33,313 nt of DNA from Streptomyces sp. XM83C (GTDB taxonomy: Bacteria > Actinomycetota > Actinomycetes > Streptomycetales > Streptomycetaceae). Positions 7,417 through 14,917 of this stretch are shown here, in pieces (positions within the stretch are counted from its first letter, which is position 1; each line of letters begins with the position of its first letter). Below the pieces are notes generated by a model that was not told the origin of the DNA, ran no database searches, and saw only the letters and a program-made list of their open reading frames with translations. A program made the translations under genes and the position numbers. The DNA is taken from assembly GCF_023072675.1 (NCBI RefSeq), contig NZ_JALLGL010000035.1, positions 1 to 33,313 of the forward strand, written 5' to 3'.

Positions 7417-7602
7417 TCACGTACCCGGCATCTCCCGAAGGTCGTCCGTGCGCTCGCCCTCCGCCTGCGAGGGCGTGGTCCGCGGCGGATCGTAGGGTTC
7501 GCGCACGGGGCCGCCACGCGAGCGGGACCGGCCGACGGCCTCCTCGGCGTCGTCGCGTTCACCCTCGGCCTGGGACGGAGTCTGCTCGTACATCTCGGAC
7601 AT
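7417..7602 (-). CDS. Small 61-aa protein with a duplicated TPSQAEGER motif
   Basis: A highly charged, Gly/Pro/Arg/Asp-rich protein with no hydrophobic core, probably disordered. The peptide TPSQAEGER occurs at residues 8-16 and again at 43-51, each followed by (D/T)DD. Six of the nine codons in the two copies differ synonymously while the amino acids are identical, which argues that the motif is kept by selection and that the frame is real. AGGGG lies 9 nt before the ATG. I do not recognise a named family. It is 45 bp upstream of the DUF2267 gene, with which it may be cotranscribed. A role as a short binding-motif protein is only a suggestion. Confidence 0.65.
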   Translation of the reverse strand: MSEMYEQTPSQAEGERDDAEEAVGRSRSRGGPVREPYDPPRTTPSQAEGERTDDLREMPGT

Positions 7603-7665
7603 CGCTGTTCACCCCTGGACGGCAGGTCCCGCGCCCGCCCCGGCGAGCGGACGCACGCATCGGGT

Positions 7666-7687
7666 GCCCCGCGAGTACCCGCGGGGC
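7666..7687. terminator. 8-bp hairpin downstream of the 95-aa gene
   Basis: GCCCCGCG and CGCGGGGC pair perfectly around AGTACC. With the stronger hairpin at 7740-7771 it makes a double stop between the 95-aa gene and the 61-aa gene. Confidence 0.5.
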
Positions 7688-7739
7688 GTCCCGCAATGCG
7701 GAACCCGGTGTGACGGAACGGGCGTTCGGCACCGCACAC

Positions 7740-7771
7740 GGCGTGCCCCTGCCCGGCCGGAGGGGCACGCC
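7740..7771 (-). terminator. Terminator hairpin after the 95-aa gene
   Basis: GGCGTGCCCC and GGGGCACGCC form a perfect 10-bp stem with a 12-nt loop, starting 11 bp after the stop codon of the minus-strand gene at 7782. Confidence 0.7.
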
Positions 7772-7781
7772 GGCGGAGGGG

Positions 7782-8069
7782 TCAGGCGCCGCCCTTGTCG
7801 CCGGTGGCGGCGCTGTCGTCCTCGCCGCCACCGCCGGCCGGGGCCTCACCACCGGTGAAGTCGTACGGCCCGCCGCCCCGCCATTCGATCAGTTCGGGAT
7901 CGTCCACGGCATGGTCCTCGCCGGGGAGGCCCGCACCGTGCACCAGGTCCAGCACATCGAACAAGCTGTACGCGACACCGACCTCCGCGTCGTCGACCGT
8001 CACCTTCCGCCCGCCGTCCTCCGACGGCGGGTGCACGACGACCGGTGTACGCCTTTTCCGCCTGTTCAT
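7782..8069 (-). CDS. Conserved hypothetical 95-aa protein
   Basis: A small soluble protein beginning MNRRKRRTPVVVHPPSEDGG, then VTVDDAEVGVAYSLFDVLDLV, a Gly/Asp turn region and IEWRGGGPYDF; the last 20 residues are a Gly/Asp-rich tail. The layout (basic start, beta segment, helix, WRGGG signature) resembles a small Streptomyces family of unknown function, recalled but not checked. The start at 8069 is chosen because upstream residues are GC-shadow in character; the ribosome site is weak. It ends at a strong hairpin. It lies 129 bp downstream of the archease gene. Confidence 0.65.
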   Translation of the reverse strand: MNRRKRRTPVVVHPPSEDGGRKVTVDDAEVGVAYSLFDVLDLVHGAGLPGEDHAVDDPELIEWRGGGPYDFTGGEAPAGGGGEDDSAATGDKGGA

Positions 8070-8198
8070 GGCACCACCATGCGCCGGAACCGCTCCTGGC
8101 GCAGCTCGAAGGATCACCCGACCCGCTGATCGGGGCAGGGCCGGACCGAGGACCGGGCCCGTCACCGTCCACCGTCCGGTGACCGCACCCTCCCGCCG

Positions 8199-8657
8199 TC
8201 ACACGTCCACCGTCACCGCGCACGACCAGCCGTACGGTCCCGGCCCTATCCGCAGCCCGTGCCACGACACGCCGTTCGGCGCCGCCCCGGTGACCGGCAC
8301 CTCGGTCAGCCCTGCCAGGGAGAGCCGCACCTCCAGCCCGTCCTCGGACTCGTCCGCCTCCAGGTCGACCGGCACCTGCCCGTCCACCTCCAGCCGGAAG
8401 GCGACCTCGTCCAGCAGTGCCGCCAGCAGATCGTCGTCGTCGTGCTCGGCCAGCCGGATGTGCTCGACGGACGTGGGGCGGACCGCCCTGACGTCCGCGA
8501 AGCACTCGACCATGCCCAGCGCCGCCTCCACCAGGCAGCGCTCACGGCTCGCGCCCCACGCCTCGATCCGCACGTCGGCCGCCGAGTGGGGCACCGTACG
8601 GTGCCCGCTGCCGCCCTGACGCCGTTCCTGTATGTCGTCGTCCGTGTCTCCGACCAT
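8199..8657 (-). CDS. Archease family protein
   Basis: A 152-residue protein of the archease fold. Archeases activate the RNA ligase RtcB by helping its guanylylation. Family elements seen are GHRTVPHSAADVRIEAWG (the usual HTAD acidic site), a helix with CLVEAALGMVECFADV, LLAALLDEVAFRLEVDG, the beta segment DGLEVRLSLAG and the ending GWSCAVTVDV with the C-terminal Asp. Two departures are visible: one extra residue in the H-x-A-D site (HSAAD), and AAPNGVSWH where a Lys is usually found before the (V/T)xxH segment. No rtcB gene is in the window. ATG 8657 has AGGGTG 9 nt upstream; ATG 8666 is possible. Family confident, activity uncertain. Confidence 0.75.
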   Translation of the reverse strand: MVGDTDDDIQERRQGGSGHRTVPHSAADVRIEAWGASRERCLVEAALGMVECFADVRAVRPTSVEHIRLAEHDDDDLLAALLDEVAFRLEVDGQVPVDLEADESEDGLEVRLSLAGLTEVPVTGAAPNGVSWHGLRIGPGPYGWSCAVTVDV

Positions 8658-8941
8658 GGTGCTCATCACCCTGCCTACGGCTCGGCCCGGCCCCCTGTGT
8701 CCGGATCGATCGTCCCTCGTGAAGGGGTGCCGCGTCGAGCCGGGCGCGGATGCCGGACACCGGCCGGGCGCGGAACACGGGCGCGCACCGGAGCCCGATC
8801 GACGCGGGCGGGGATGTGTGACGTACGCGGGCCGGGTACGTGTGACGGAGGAACGGCACGGGCGCGCACGGCGAACGACGACACCGCCCGCGCCCCGGCA
8901 GGGCACGACCTGACGCGAACACGGACGCTGAGGTGACGTGG

Positions 8942-9769
8942 ATGAGATTCGGAGTGTCGACCTTCCTCACCGACGAGGGCATCGCCCCGGCGGCGCTCGG
9001 ACCGGCTCTGGAGGAGCGCGGACTGGACGCCCTGTTCGTCGCCGAGCACACGCACATCCCCGTCTCCCGCGAGACGCCGTACCCGGGCGGCGGCGAGCTG
9101 CCGCGCGTCTACTACCGCACCCTCGATCCGTTCGTCGCCCTCGCCGCCGTCGCCACCGTGACCCGCACCCTGCTGCTGGGCACCGGCATCGCCCTCGTCG
9201 TGCAGCGCGACCCCATCGTCACCGCGAAGGAGGTCGCCACCCTCGACCTGGTCTCCGGCGGCCGGGCCGTCTTCGGTGTGGGCGCCGGCTGGAACCGTGA
9301 GGAGATGCGCAACCACGGCACCGACCCGCGCACCCGGGGCCGGCTGATGGACGAACGCGTCCGCGCCGTCATCGAGCTGTGGACGAAGGAACAGGCCGAG
9401 TTCCACGGCGATTTCGTCGACTTCGACCCCGTCCACTGCTGGCCGAAACCCGTGCAGCGCCCCCACCCGCCCGTCTACGTCGGCGGCGCGGGCGACCACG
9501 CGTACGCGCGCGTGGCCTCCTACGGCACGGCCTGGATGCCGAGCGGTGTGCCGCCCGAGCGGCTGGGCGAGCAGATCGACCGCCTCCGCCGGACCACCGG
9601 GACCGACACACCGGTCGTCGTGTACGGCGCACCGCGCGACCGCGCCTCACTCGACCGCTACGCCGAGCTCGGCGTCGAACGCGTCCTGCTGCATCTGCCG
9701 ACCCGGCCGGAAGCGGAGACACTGCACCGGCTCGACGAGTACGCGAAGCTGGTCGCGGCCTACCGCTGA
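8942..9769 (+). CDS. LLM-class F420-dependent oxidoreductase
   Basis: A 275-residue TIM-barrel enzyme of the luciferase-like monooxygenase family, most likely using coenzyme F420 (TIGR03619-like). Landmarks are MRFGVSTFLTDEGI at the start, ALFVAEHTHIP, LLLGTGIALVVQRDP, the barrel strand AVFGVGAGWNREEMRNHGTDPRTRG and PVYVGGAG. The ATG at 8942 has GAGGTG 6 nt upstream; a GTG at 8933 would add three residues. The PPOX-type gene follows after 20 bp with its own strong ribosome site, so the two probably form an operon of two F420-linked oxidoreductases. The substrate is unknown. Confidence 0.9.
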   Translation: MRFGVSTFLTDEGIAPAALGPALEERGLDALFVAEHTHIPVSRETPYPGGGELPRVYYRTLDPFVALAAVATVTRTLLLGTGIALVVQRDPIVTAKEVATLDLVSGGRAVFGVGAGWNREEMRNHGTDPRTRGRLMDERVRAVIELWTKEQAEFHGDFVDFDPVHCWPKPVQRPHPPVYVGGAGDHAYARVASYGTAWMPSGVPPERLGEQIDRLRRTTGTDTPVVVYGAPRDRASLDRYAELGVERVLLHLPTRPEAETLHRLDEYAKLVAAYR

Positions 9770-9789
9770 GCGGCAGGAAGGAGCGTGCC

Positions 9790-10362
9790 GTGCCCGGCAT
9801 GACCGAGGCCGAGGCGCGCCGCCGGTTCGCCGCCGCCAGGATCGCCCGGCTGGCCACGGTGGACCCCGAGGGACGCCCGCGTCTGGTCCCCGTGGTCTTC
9901 GCCGGGGGAGACGCGGACCCGGAGGGGGAGGTCGATCGGGAGGGGGACGGAGGCCCGGAGGGAGGCGGAGGCCCGAAGGGAGGGCAGGAGCATCCCGCGC
10001 GGATCGTGACCGCCGTCGACCACAAGCCGAAGCGGTCCCCACGGCTCGCACGGCTGCGCGACATCGCCGCGCACCCCGAGGTCGCCCTCCTCGTCGACTT
10101 CTACGACGAGAACTGGGACCGCCTGTGGTGGGTCCGCGCCGACGGCATCGCCCACGTCCTCCCGCCCGACGCGCCGCAGGAGCGTACGCGGGCCGAGCAC
10201 GCCGCCGCGATCGCCCGTCTGCGCGCCAAATACCCGCAGTACGGTGACCAGCCCCCCGACGGCGCCGTGATCGTGATCGCCGTGCACCGCTGGACGGGCT
10301 GGTGCGCCGTCGCCGCGGACGGGCCCGTACAGGGGCCGGAGCGGCCCGGGCACACCCGGTAA
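9790..10362 (+). CDS. PPOX-class F420-dependent oxidoreductase (Rv0121-like) with insertion
   Basis: A 190-residue split-barrel flavin/F420-binding protein. Core segments are MTEAEARRRFAAARIARLATVD, RPRLVPVVFA, RIVTAVDHKPKRSP, LRDIAAHPEVALLVDFYDENWDRLWWVRADGIA and the end motif VIVIAVHRWTGW, which together fit the TIGR03668 (Rv0121) group, usually about 140 residues. Residues 39-69 are an extra low-complexity Gly/Glu/Asp/Pro segment between two strands that normally form a tight hairpin. The GTG at 9790 is chosen because AAGGAG lies exactly 6 nt before it; the in-frame ATG at 9799 has no such site. It sits 20 bp after the LLM gene and 9 bp before the next gene. Substrate unknown. Confidence 0.85.
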   Translation: MPGMTEAEARRRFAAARIARLATVDPEGRPRLVPVVFAGGDADPEGEVDREGDGGPEGGGGPKGGQEHPARIVTAVDHKPKRSPRLARLRDIAAHPEVALLVDFYDENWDRLWWVRADGIAHVLPPDAPQERTRAEHAAAIARLRAKYPQYGDQPPDGAVIVIAVHRWTGWCAVAADGPVQGPERPGHTR

Positions 10363-10371
10363 CCTGGCGGG

Positions 10372-11205
10372 ATGACCGGCTCCGCAGACTCCCCGTCGTT
10401 CACCCTGGCCTACGTCCCGGGAGTGATGCCCGCCAAGTGGGTGTGGATCTGGAACGAGCGCCGGCCCGACGTGCCCCTCACCCTCCTCCAGGTCACCGCC
10501 GCCGAAGCAGCCGACGTGCTCCGCGAGGGCCGCGCCGACGCGGGCCTGGTCCGGCTGCCTGTCGACCGTACGGTGTTCAGCGCGATCCCCCTCTACACCG
10601 AGACCACGGTCGTCGTCGTCCCCAAGGACCATGTGGTGACCGCCGCCGACGAGGTCACCCTGGACGAACTCGCCGACGAGGTCGTCTTCCACCCCCTGGA
10701 CGACGTGCTCGGCTGGGAACAGCCGCCCGGCGAACCCGGCTTCGAGCGGCCGGCCACCACCCAGGACGCCGTCGAGCTGGTCGCGGCCGGCGTCGGCCTG
10801 CTCTACGTCCCGCAGTCCCTGGCCCGCCTCCACCACCGCAAGGACCTCACCTACCGGCCCGTCACCGACGCCCCGCAGTCGAGTGTCGCCCTGTCCTGGC
10901 CGGAGGACGCCACGACCGATCTGGTGGAGGACTTCATCGGCATCGTCCGCGGCCGTACCGTCAACAGCACCCGAGGCCGCCGCCCCCAGCCGGAGGCCGG
11001 CAAGGCGGAGAGCACGGCCTCGCGGCGGGCCGGCGGCAAGGGCGGCGCCCGGAAGACGGGCGGCAAGACCTCGACGGGACGCGGCGGCGGCAAGGCCACG
11101 GGCCGCACCGGCGGCGCCAAGGGGCGTGGCGGCGCGCCGAGGAGCGGGGGCGCGGCAAAGAGCGGGGGCGCGCACCGCACCGGGCGCCCCAAGCGGCGCC
11201 CCTAG
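10372..11205 (+). CDS. LysR-type effector-binding domain without HTH, with basic C-terminal tail
   Basis: A 277-residue protein. Residues 10-195 form a type-2 periplasmic-binding-protein fold as in the effector domain of LysR regulators (FTLAYVPGVMP, ADVLREGRADAGLVRLP, LYTETTVVVVPKDH, AVELVAAGVGLLYVPQSLARL). No winged HTH precedes it and no signal peptide is present. Residues about 201-277 are almost only Gly, Ala, Lys, Arg, Ser and Thr, with repeated GGK, GGAR and GRG elements and the ending GRPKRRP, an AT-hook-like motif; such tails resemble bacterial histone-H1-like proteins. It starts 9 bp after the PPOX gene, so it is probably cotranscribed. A small-molecule-responsive, DNA-binding protein that uses its tail instead of an HTH is an inference. 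Confidence 0.85.
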   Translation: MTGSADSPSFTLAYVPGVMPAKWVWIWNERRPDVPLTLLQVTAAEAADVLREGRADAGLVRLPVDRTVFSAIPLYTETTVVVVPKDHVVTAADEVTLDELADEVVFHPLDDVLGWEQPPGEPGFERPATTQDAVELVAAGVGLLYVPQSLARLHHRKDLTYRPVTDAPQSSVALSWPEDATTDLVEDFIGIVRGRTVNSTRGRRPQPEAGKAESTASRRAGGKGGARKTGGKTSTGRGGGKATGRTGGAKGRGGAPRSGGAAKSGGAHRTGRPKRRP

Positions 11206-11212
11206 CCGCCGC

Positions 11213-11689
11213 TCACTTCCCGGCCGCCCGGCCGACGGACTCCACCAGCGGCAGCAGCCGGTACGGGACCCGCTCGCGCAGCGCCACCTCGGTGCGGGTG
11301 CGCACCACACCGGGCAGGCTGATCAGCTTCTGGATCACGTCCTCCAGATGGGCGTTGTCCCGCGCCACGACCCGGGTCAGCAGATCCCCTCCGCCGGTGA
11401 TCGAGAAGGCCTCCACGATCTCCGGTACGGCGGCCAGCGCGTCGCCCACGTCGTCGAGGTGGCCCTGCGTGACCTCGATGTGCACGAACGCCAGCACGGG
11501 ATGGCCGAGCGCGGCCGGGGACAGCACGGGCGCGGTGCCGGTGATCACCCCGTTCCGTTCCAGCCGGTCCAGGCGGGCCTGGAGCGTGCCCCGGGCCACG
11601 CCGAGGATCCGGGCGTACTCACGCACACTCGTGCGCGGCTGCTCCAGCAGCAGGCGCAGGATGCGGGTGTCCAGCTCGTCCACGGCCAT
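11213..11689 (-). CDS. Lrp/AsnC family transcriptional regulator
   Basis: A 158-residue feast/famine regulator. The N-terminal winged HTH (LDTRILRLLLEQPRTSVREYARILGVARGTLQARLDRLERNGVI, quoted here by its ends LDTRIL and RNGVI) is followed by the RAM effector domain from ALGHPVLAFVHIEV to ERVPYRLLPLV. The ATG at 11689 has AGGAGG 9 nt upstream. It ends 8 bp from the stop of the convergent LysR-domain gene. It is divergent from the FUSC-type gene with 308 bp between starts; this spacer holds repeated CCAATGGCCCAGTG boxes, so self-regulation and control of the exporter are likely. The effector, probably an amino or aromatic acid, is not known. Confidence 0.9.
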   Translation of the reverse strand: MAVDELDTRILRLLLEQPRTSVREYARILGVARGTLQARLDRLERNGVITGTAPVLSPAALGHPVLAFVHIEVTQGHLDDVGDALAAVPEIVEAFSITGGGDLLTRVVARDNAHLEDVIQKLISLPGVVRTRTEVALRERVPYRLLPLVESVGRAAGK

Positions 11690-11773
11690 CGTCCCGTGCC
11701 TCCTCCGGCCTCCGCGGGTCTCCCCGGGCCTTCCTCGGCCCCCTCCGGCCTGTCGTGATCTTCGCCGACTGTA

Positions 11774-11865
11774 CCAATGGCCCAGTGACGGAGCGCCCGC
11801 CGGCTGCTCCGATGGCACTCCGTCGGCCGTCCACTTGATCGATTTGCTGGGCCAATGGCCCAGTG
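11774..11865. promoter_or_regulatory. Repeated CCAATGGCCCAGTG boxes in Lrp/FUSC spacer
   Basis: The 14-mer CCAATGGCCCAGTG occurs exactly at 11774-11787 and 11852-11865, 78 bp apart. The second copy is part of a 17-bp near-perfect palindrome CTGGGCCAATGGCCCAG (11847-11863). A partial copy, GCCAGTGACCC, follows at 11883-11893. Multiple phased sites are typical of Lrp-type regulators, which wrap DNA. Confidence 0.6.
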
Positions 11866-11997
11866 CATCGGAGGCGACTTGAGCCAGTGACCCGAAAGAT
11901 GCTGTCATGTCGATGTCGATGGCGCTGCGAACCCGCGGCGCCTTTTGCATGTCCGAGTCCCGCGCCGCGCGCGCAGGCCCGAAGGGGGCGGTAAGCA

Positions 11998-13485
11998 GTG
12001 CTGAAGAGGATGTTCGTGGCTCCGGACCCGGGGCGGGCGCGTCTGCGCTTCGCCGCGCGGGCCGTCCTCGGCATCGGCCTCGCCGTCGTCGTGTGCGGCC
12101 TGGCCGGACACTCCCTGCCGGGTGCCGTCACCGGCGGCCTGGCCGCACTGCTCGCCCTGTTCACCGTCACCGACGCCACCGTCCGCGGGCAGGCCGTCAC
12201 CACCGCGCTGCTGCCGGCGGTCGGGCTGCCCGTGCTCGCCGCCGCGAGCGTCCTGCACGACCACCCTCTGCTGCGCGACCTGACGTTCCTCGCCGTCGTC
12301 GGCGCCGGCGTGTACGCCCGCCGCTACGGCCCGCGCGGCCACAGCCTCGGCGTGTTCGTGTTCATGACGTTCTTCATCGCCCAGTTCCTGCACGCCGTCC
12401 CCGGCCGGCTGCCCGAGCTGTCCGCCGCCCTCGTGCTGTCCGTGCTCACCGCGGGCACCGTCCGCTTCGGCCTGTGGTGCTACGAACGCCGCATGCCCCC
12501 GGCCCCGGTCCCCGCCCCGCCCGACGGCAGGGGACTCGACCGCATCACCACCCGGCAGGCCGTGCAGGCCACGGCCGGCGCCGCCCTCGCCCTGGTCGCC
12601 GGCCAGCTCGTCTCGGGTGAACGCTGGTACTGGGCGGTGGGCGCCACCTGGTGGGTCTTCGTCAACACCACCTCGCGCGGCGAGACCCTCGTCCGCGGCT
12701 TCCGCCGGGTCCTCGGCACCGTCATCGGCCTCGTCCTCGGATTCCTGGCGGCCCTCCCCGTGCACGGGGCGCCCCTGCCCACGGCCGTCCTCGTCGCCGT
12801 GTGCGTCTTCGGCATCTTCTACACCGCCGCCGTCTCCTACACGTGGATGATGCTCTGGGTCACCCTGCTCGCCGCCCTGCTGTACGGCCTGCTCGGCGTC
12901 CTCACCCCCGGCCTGCTCGTCCTGCGGCTCACGGAGACCGGCGTCGGGGCGCTCGGCGCGGTCCTCGCCGTGCTGTTCGTGCTGCCGGTGACCACCCACG
13001 CCGTCACCGACGTCTGGATCCAGCGCGTCCTGCGCTGCGTCCACGCCTGCACCGCCGAGGCCGCCGCCCGCCTCGCCGGCGACCCGGACGCCGACCCGGC
13101 GCCCCGCGTGGCCGAACTGGAACAGTTGCTCGGCCGGGTACGGCTCTCCGTCGCGCCCCTCGTGCACCCGCTGAACCCGATGCGCGGCCGCAAGCAGCGG
13201 GCCCGGCGCGTGCTCGCCCTGCTCGACGACTGCGCCCGCGAGATCCGCGGTCTGGTCGCGGTCGCCGCCGACCCCGAGGCCTCGCACGACGCCCGCCTGG
13301 CCGCCGCCTGCTGGCGCGTGGAGGCCGCTGTGGAGGCACTGACCGGCGGCGCCGAGGTCCCGGCCGCCGACCGGCCGCACGAGGCCGAGCCCGCCCTCGC
13401 CCACCTCCACGGCATCGAACGCGCCCTCGCGGAACTGTCGGCCCCGCTGCGCAGCCCCTCGGGCTCCCCGCTGGTGGGCGCCTGA
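11998..13485 (+). CDS. FUSC-family membrane protein (aromatic acid exporter type)
   Basis: A 495-residue membrane protein. Two sets of about five to six helices (residues 15-160 and 185-345) are separated by a short Pro-rich cytosolic linker; after the last helix (VLAVLFVLPVTTHAV) comes a helical soluble domain of about 150 residues. This repeated layout with the WYWAVGATWWVFVNTTSRGETLVRGFRRVLGT element (ends WYWAVG and RRVLGT) is characteristic of the FUSC/YccS/AaeB group, whose studied members export aromatic carboxylic acids. The GTG at 11998 has AAGGGGG 9 nt upstream. It is divergent from the Lrp/AsnC gene and probably its target. Transport substrate unknown. Confidence 0.85.
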   Translation: MLKRMFVAPDPGRARLRFAARAVLGIGLAVVVCGLAGHSLPGAVTGGLAALLALFTVTDATVRGQAVTTALLPAVGLPVLAAASVLHDHPLLRDLTFLAVVGAGVYARRYGPRGHSLGVFVFMTFFIAQFLHAVPGRLPELSAALVLSVLTAGTVRFGLWCYERRMPPAPVPAPPDGRGLDRITTRQAVQATAGAALALVAGQLVSGERWYWAVGATWWVFVNTTSRGETLVRGFRRVLGTVIGLVLGFLAALPVHGAPLPTAVLVAVCVFGIFYTAAVSYTWMMLWVTLLAALLYGLLGVLTPGLLVLRLTETGVGALGAVLAVLFVLPVTTHAVTDVWIQRVLRCVHACTAEAAARLAGDPDADPAPRVAELEQLLGRVRLSVAPLVHPLNPMRGRKQRARRVLALLDDCAREIRGLVAVAADPEASHDARLAAACWRVEAAVEALTGGAEVPAADRPHEAEPALAHLHGIERALAELSAPLRSPSGSPLVGA

Positions 13486-13813
13486 GCGGCCGTACCGCGG
13501 CTCGAACGGCGGGTCCGGGGTGCCCTGTCCGGGGCACGGTGACCGGATCCGTCGTATCCGCAGGTCCTGGCCGTCCGAGGCCACCGGGACGCCCAGGCGC
13601 GACGAGCTGCCCCAGCGGGTCGCCCGAGCGGGTCGCCCGAGCCGCCGTCAGGCCGGATGTCCGGGGCACCGTACGGGCGCGTCGGCGCCGGCCTCGGTAC
13701 GTGGCGGGGTGCCCGGCCGTCGTACCGGCCCCCGACACGCCCGCCGGGGCCCGCGCCCACTCCAACGCCGCTCGGGCGACACGCCGGACCCGGCGGCGAC
13801 ACGACCCCCGGCG
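13486..13813. other. Gene-free gap between FUSC and lactonase genes
   Basis: No convincing gene. A short hairpin (GTGCCC/GGGCAC, 13520-13537) 35 bp after the FUSC stop could be its terminator. Short imperfect repeats such as CGGGTCGCCCGAG (about 13616-13640) are present. The last part leads into the DasR-like box and the lactonase promoter. Confidence 0.5.
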
Positions 13814-13829
13814 TTTGGTCTAGACCGCA
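13814..13829. promoter_or_regulatory. DasR-responsive element (dre)-like site
   Basis: The perfect 10-bp palindrome GGTCTAGACC (13817-13826) lies in a 16-mer that agrees with the dre consensus ACTGGTCTAGACCACT at about 12 of 16 positions including the whole core. DasR is the GntR-family regulator of N-acetylglucosamine and chitin metabolism in Streptomyces. The palindrome overlaps the -35 box of the lactonase promoter. Confidence 0.65.
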
Positions 13830-13848
13830 GGCCGTCGGTTGCTACCGT
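13821..13848 (+). promoter_or_regulatory. Lactonase promoter overlapping the dre-like box
   Basis: TAGACC (13821-13826) and TACCGT (13843-13848) with a 16-nt spacer form a reasonable -35/-10 pair, giving a transcript start about 30 nt before the GTG at 13886. Binding to the palindrome would block the -35 box. Confidence 0.5.
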
Positions 13849-13885
13849 CGGCCCCGGGACACTGCGGCGACGAGAGGGGACAGCC

Positions 13886-14917
13886 GTGGCACACGGCGGA
13901 AGGCGGCATGCGTTCATCGGGTCGTTCACGGCGGCCGGCGGCCCGGGCATCGTCGCGGCGGACGTCGACCCGGACAGCGGCGCGCTGACCGTCCTCGGCG
14001 GCACCGACCGTCTGCCCGACCCCTCCTACCTGGCGCTCTCCGCCGACGGCCGCGTCCTGTACGCCGTCAGCGAGACCGCCGAGGGCGCCGTGGCGGCGTA
14101 CCGGGTGGACGGCGGCAAACCGGAGCCGCTGGGCGGGCGCGTGCCGGTCGGCGGCGGGCCCACCCACCTCGCCCTGTACGACGGGCACGTGCTGACCGCC
14201 GACTACGGCTCCGGCAGCGTCACCGCCGTCCCCCTGCGCGCCGACGGCGGCCTCGCCCCGGTCGCGTCCGGCACCCTGCGGCACACCGGCTCCGGCCCGC
14301 ACAGCCCCCGCCAGCAGACACCGCACGCGCACCAGGTGCAGCCCGCGCCGAGCGGCGGCTGGCTGGTCAGCGTCGACCTCGGCACCGACTCCGTGCGGGT
14401 GTGCACGCTCGACGGCGGCCGGCCCGTCCTGCGCCGGGAGATCGCCCTGAGGCCCGGCTCCGGCCCCCGCCACCTGGCCTTCCACCCCTCGGGCCGGTTC
14501 GCGTACGTCGTCAACGAGCTGTCCCCGACCGTGACCGTCTGCCGGTGGGACGCCGCCGACGGCACGCTCGTGCCCCTCACCGAGACCCAGGTGCTGCCCG
14601 CCGCACCGGCCGGCGACGCCTACCCGTCGGGGATCGCCGTGGCGCCCGACGGCCGCTTCGTGTGGACCGCGACCCGCGGTGAGGACGTGCTGTCCGTCTT
14701 CGCGGCCGACGCCGGGGGACAGACGCTCCGCCTGGTCGGCACCGTGCCCTGCGGCGGGCACTGGCCCCGCGCGATCACCCACGCGGACGGCGTGCTCTAC
14801 GTCGCCAACGAGCGCTCCGGCGACGTCACCTGGTTCGCCGTCGACCCGGTGACAGGCCTGCCACGCCGCACCGGGGCGATCGACGTCCCGGCCGCGTCCT
14901 GCGTCGTCGTCGGCTGA
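13886..14917 (+). CDS. Lactonase family protein (6-phosphogluconolactonase, YbhE/Pgl type)
   Basis: A 343-residue seven-bladed beta-propeller of the lactonase family (PF10282). Repeating blades of the type PSYLALSADGRVLYAVSE, PTHLALYDGHVLTADY, PRHLAFHPSGRFAYVVNE and PSGIAVAPDGRFVWTATR are seen, with HAHQVQPAPSGGWLVSVDLGTD mid-protein (ends HAHQV and DLGTD), a family hallmark. The GTG at 13886 has AGGGGA close upstream and gives a normal N-terminus (AFIGSFTA). No signal peptide, so cytosolic. Studied members hydrolyse 6-phosphogluconolactone or other sugar lactones. A DasR-like box over the promoter suggests a link to amino-sugar supply. Enzyme substrate not proven. Confidence 0.88.
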   Translation: MAHGGRRHAFIGSFTAAGGPGIVAADVDPDSGALTVLGGTDRLPDPSYLALSADGRVLYAVSETAEGAVAAYRVDGGKPEPLGGRVPVGGGPTHLALYDGHVLTADYGSGSVTAVPLRADGGLAPVASGTLRHTGSGPHSPRQQTPHAHQVQPAPSGGWLVSVDLGTDSVRVCTLDGGRPVLRREIALRPGSGPRHLAFHPSGRFAYVVNELSPTVTVCRWDAADGTLVPLTETQVLPAAPAGDAYPSGIAVAPDGRFVWTATRGEDVLSVFAADAGGQTLRLVGTVPCGGHWPRAITHADGVLYVANERSGDVTWFAVDPVTGLPRRTGAIDVPAASCVVVG

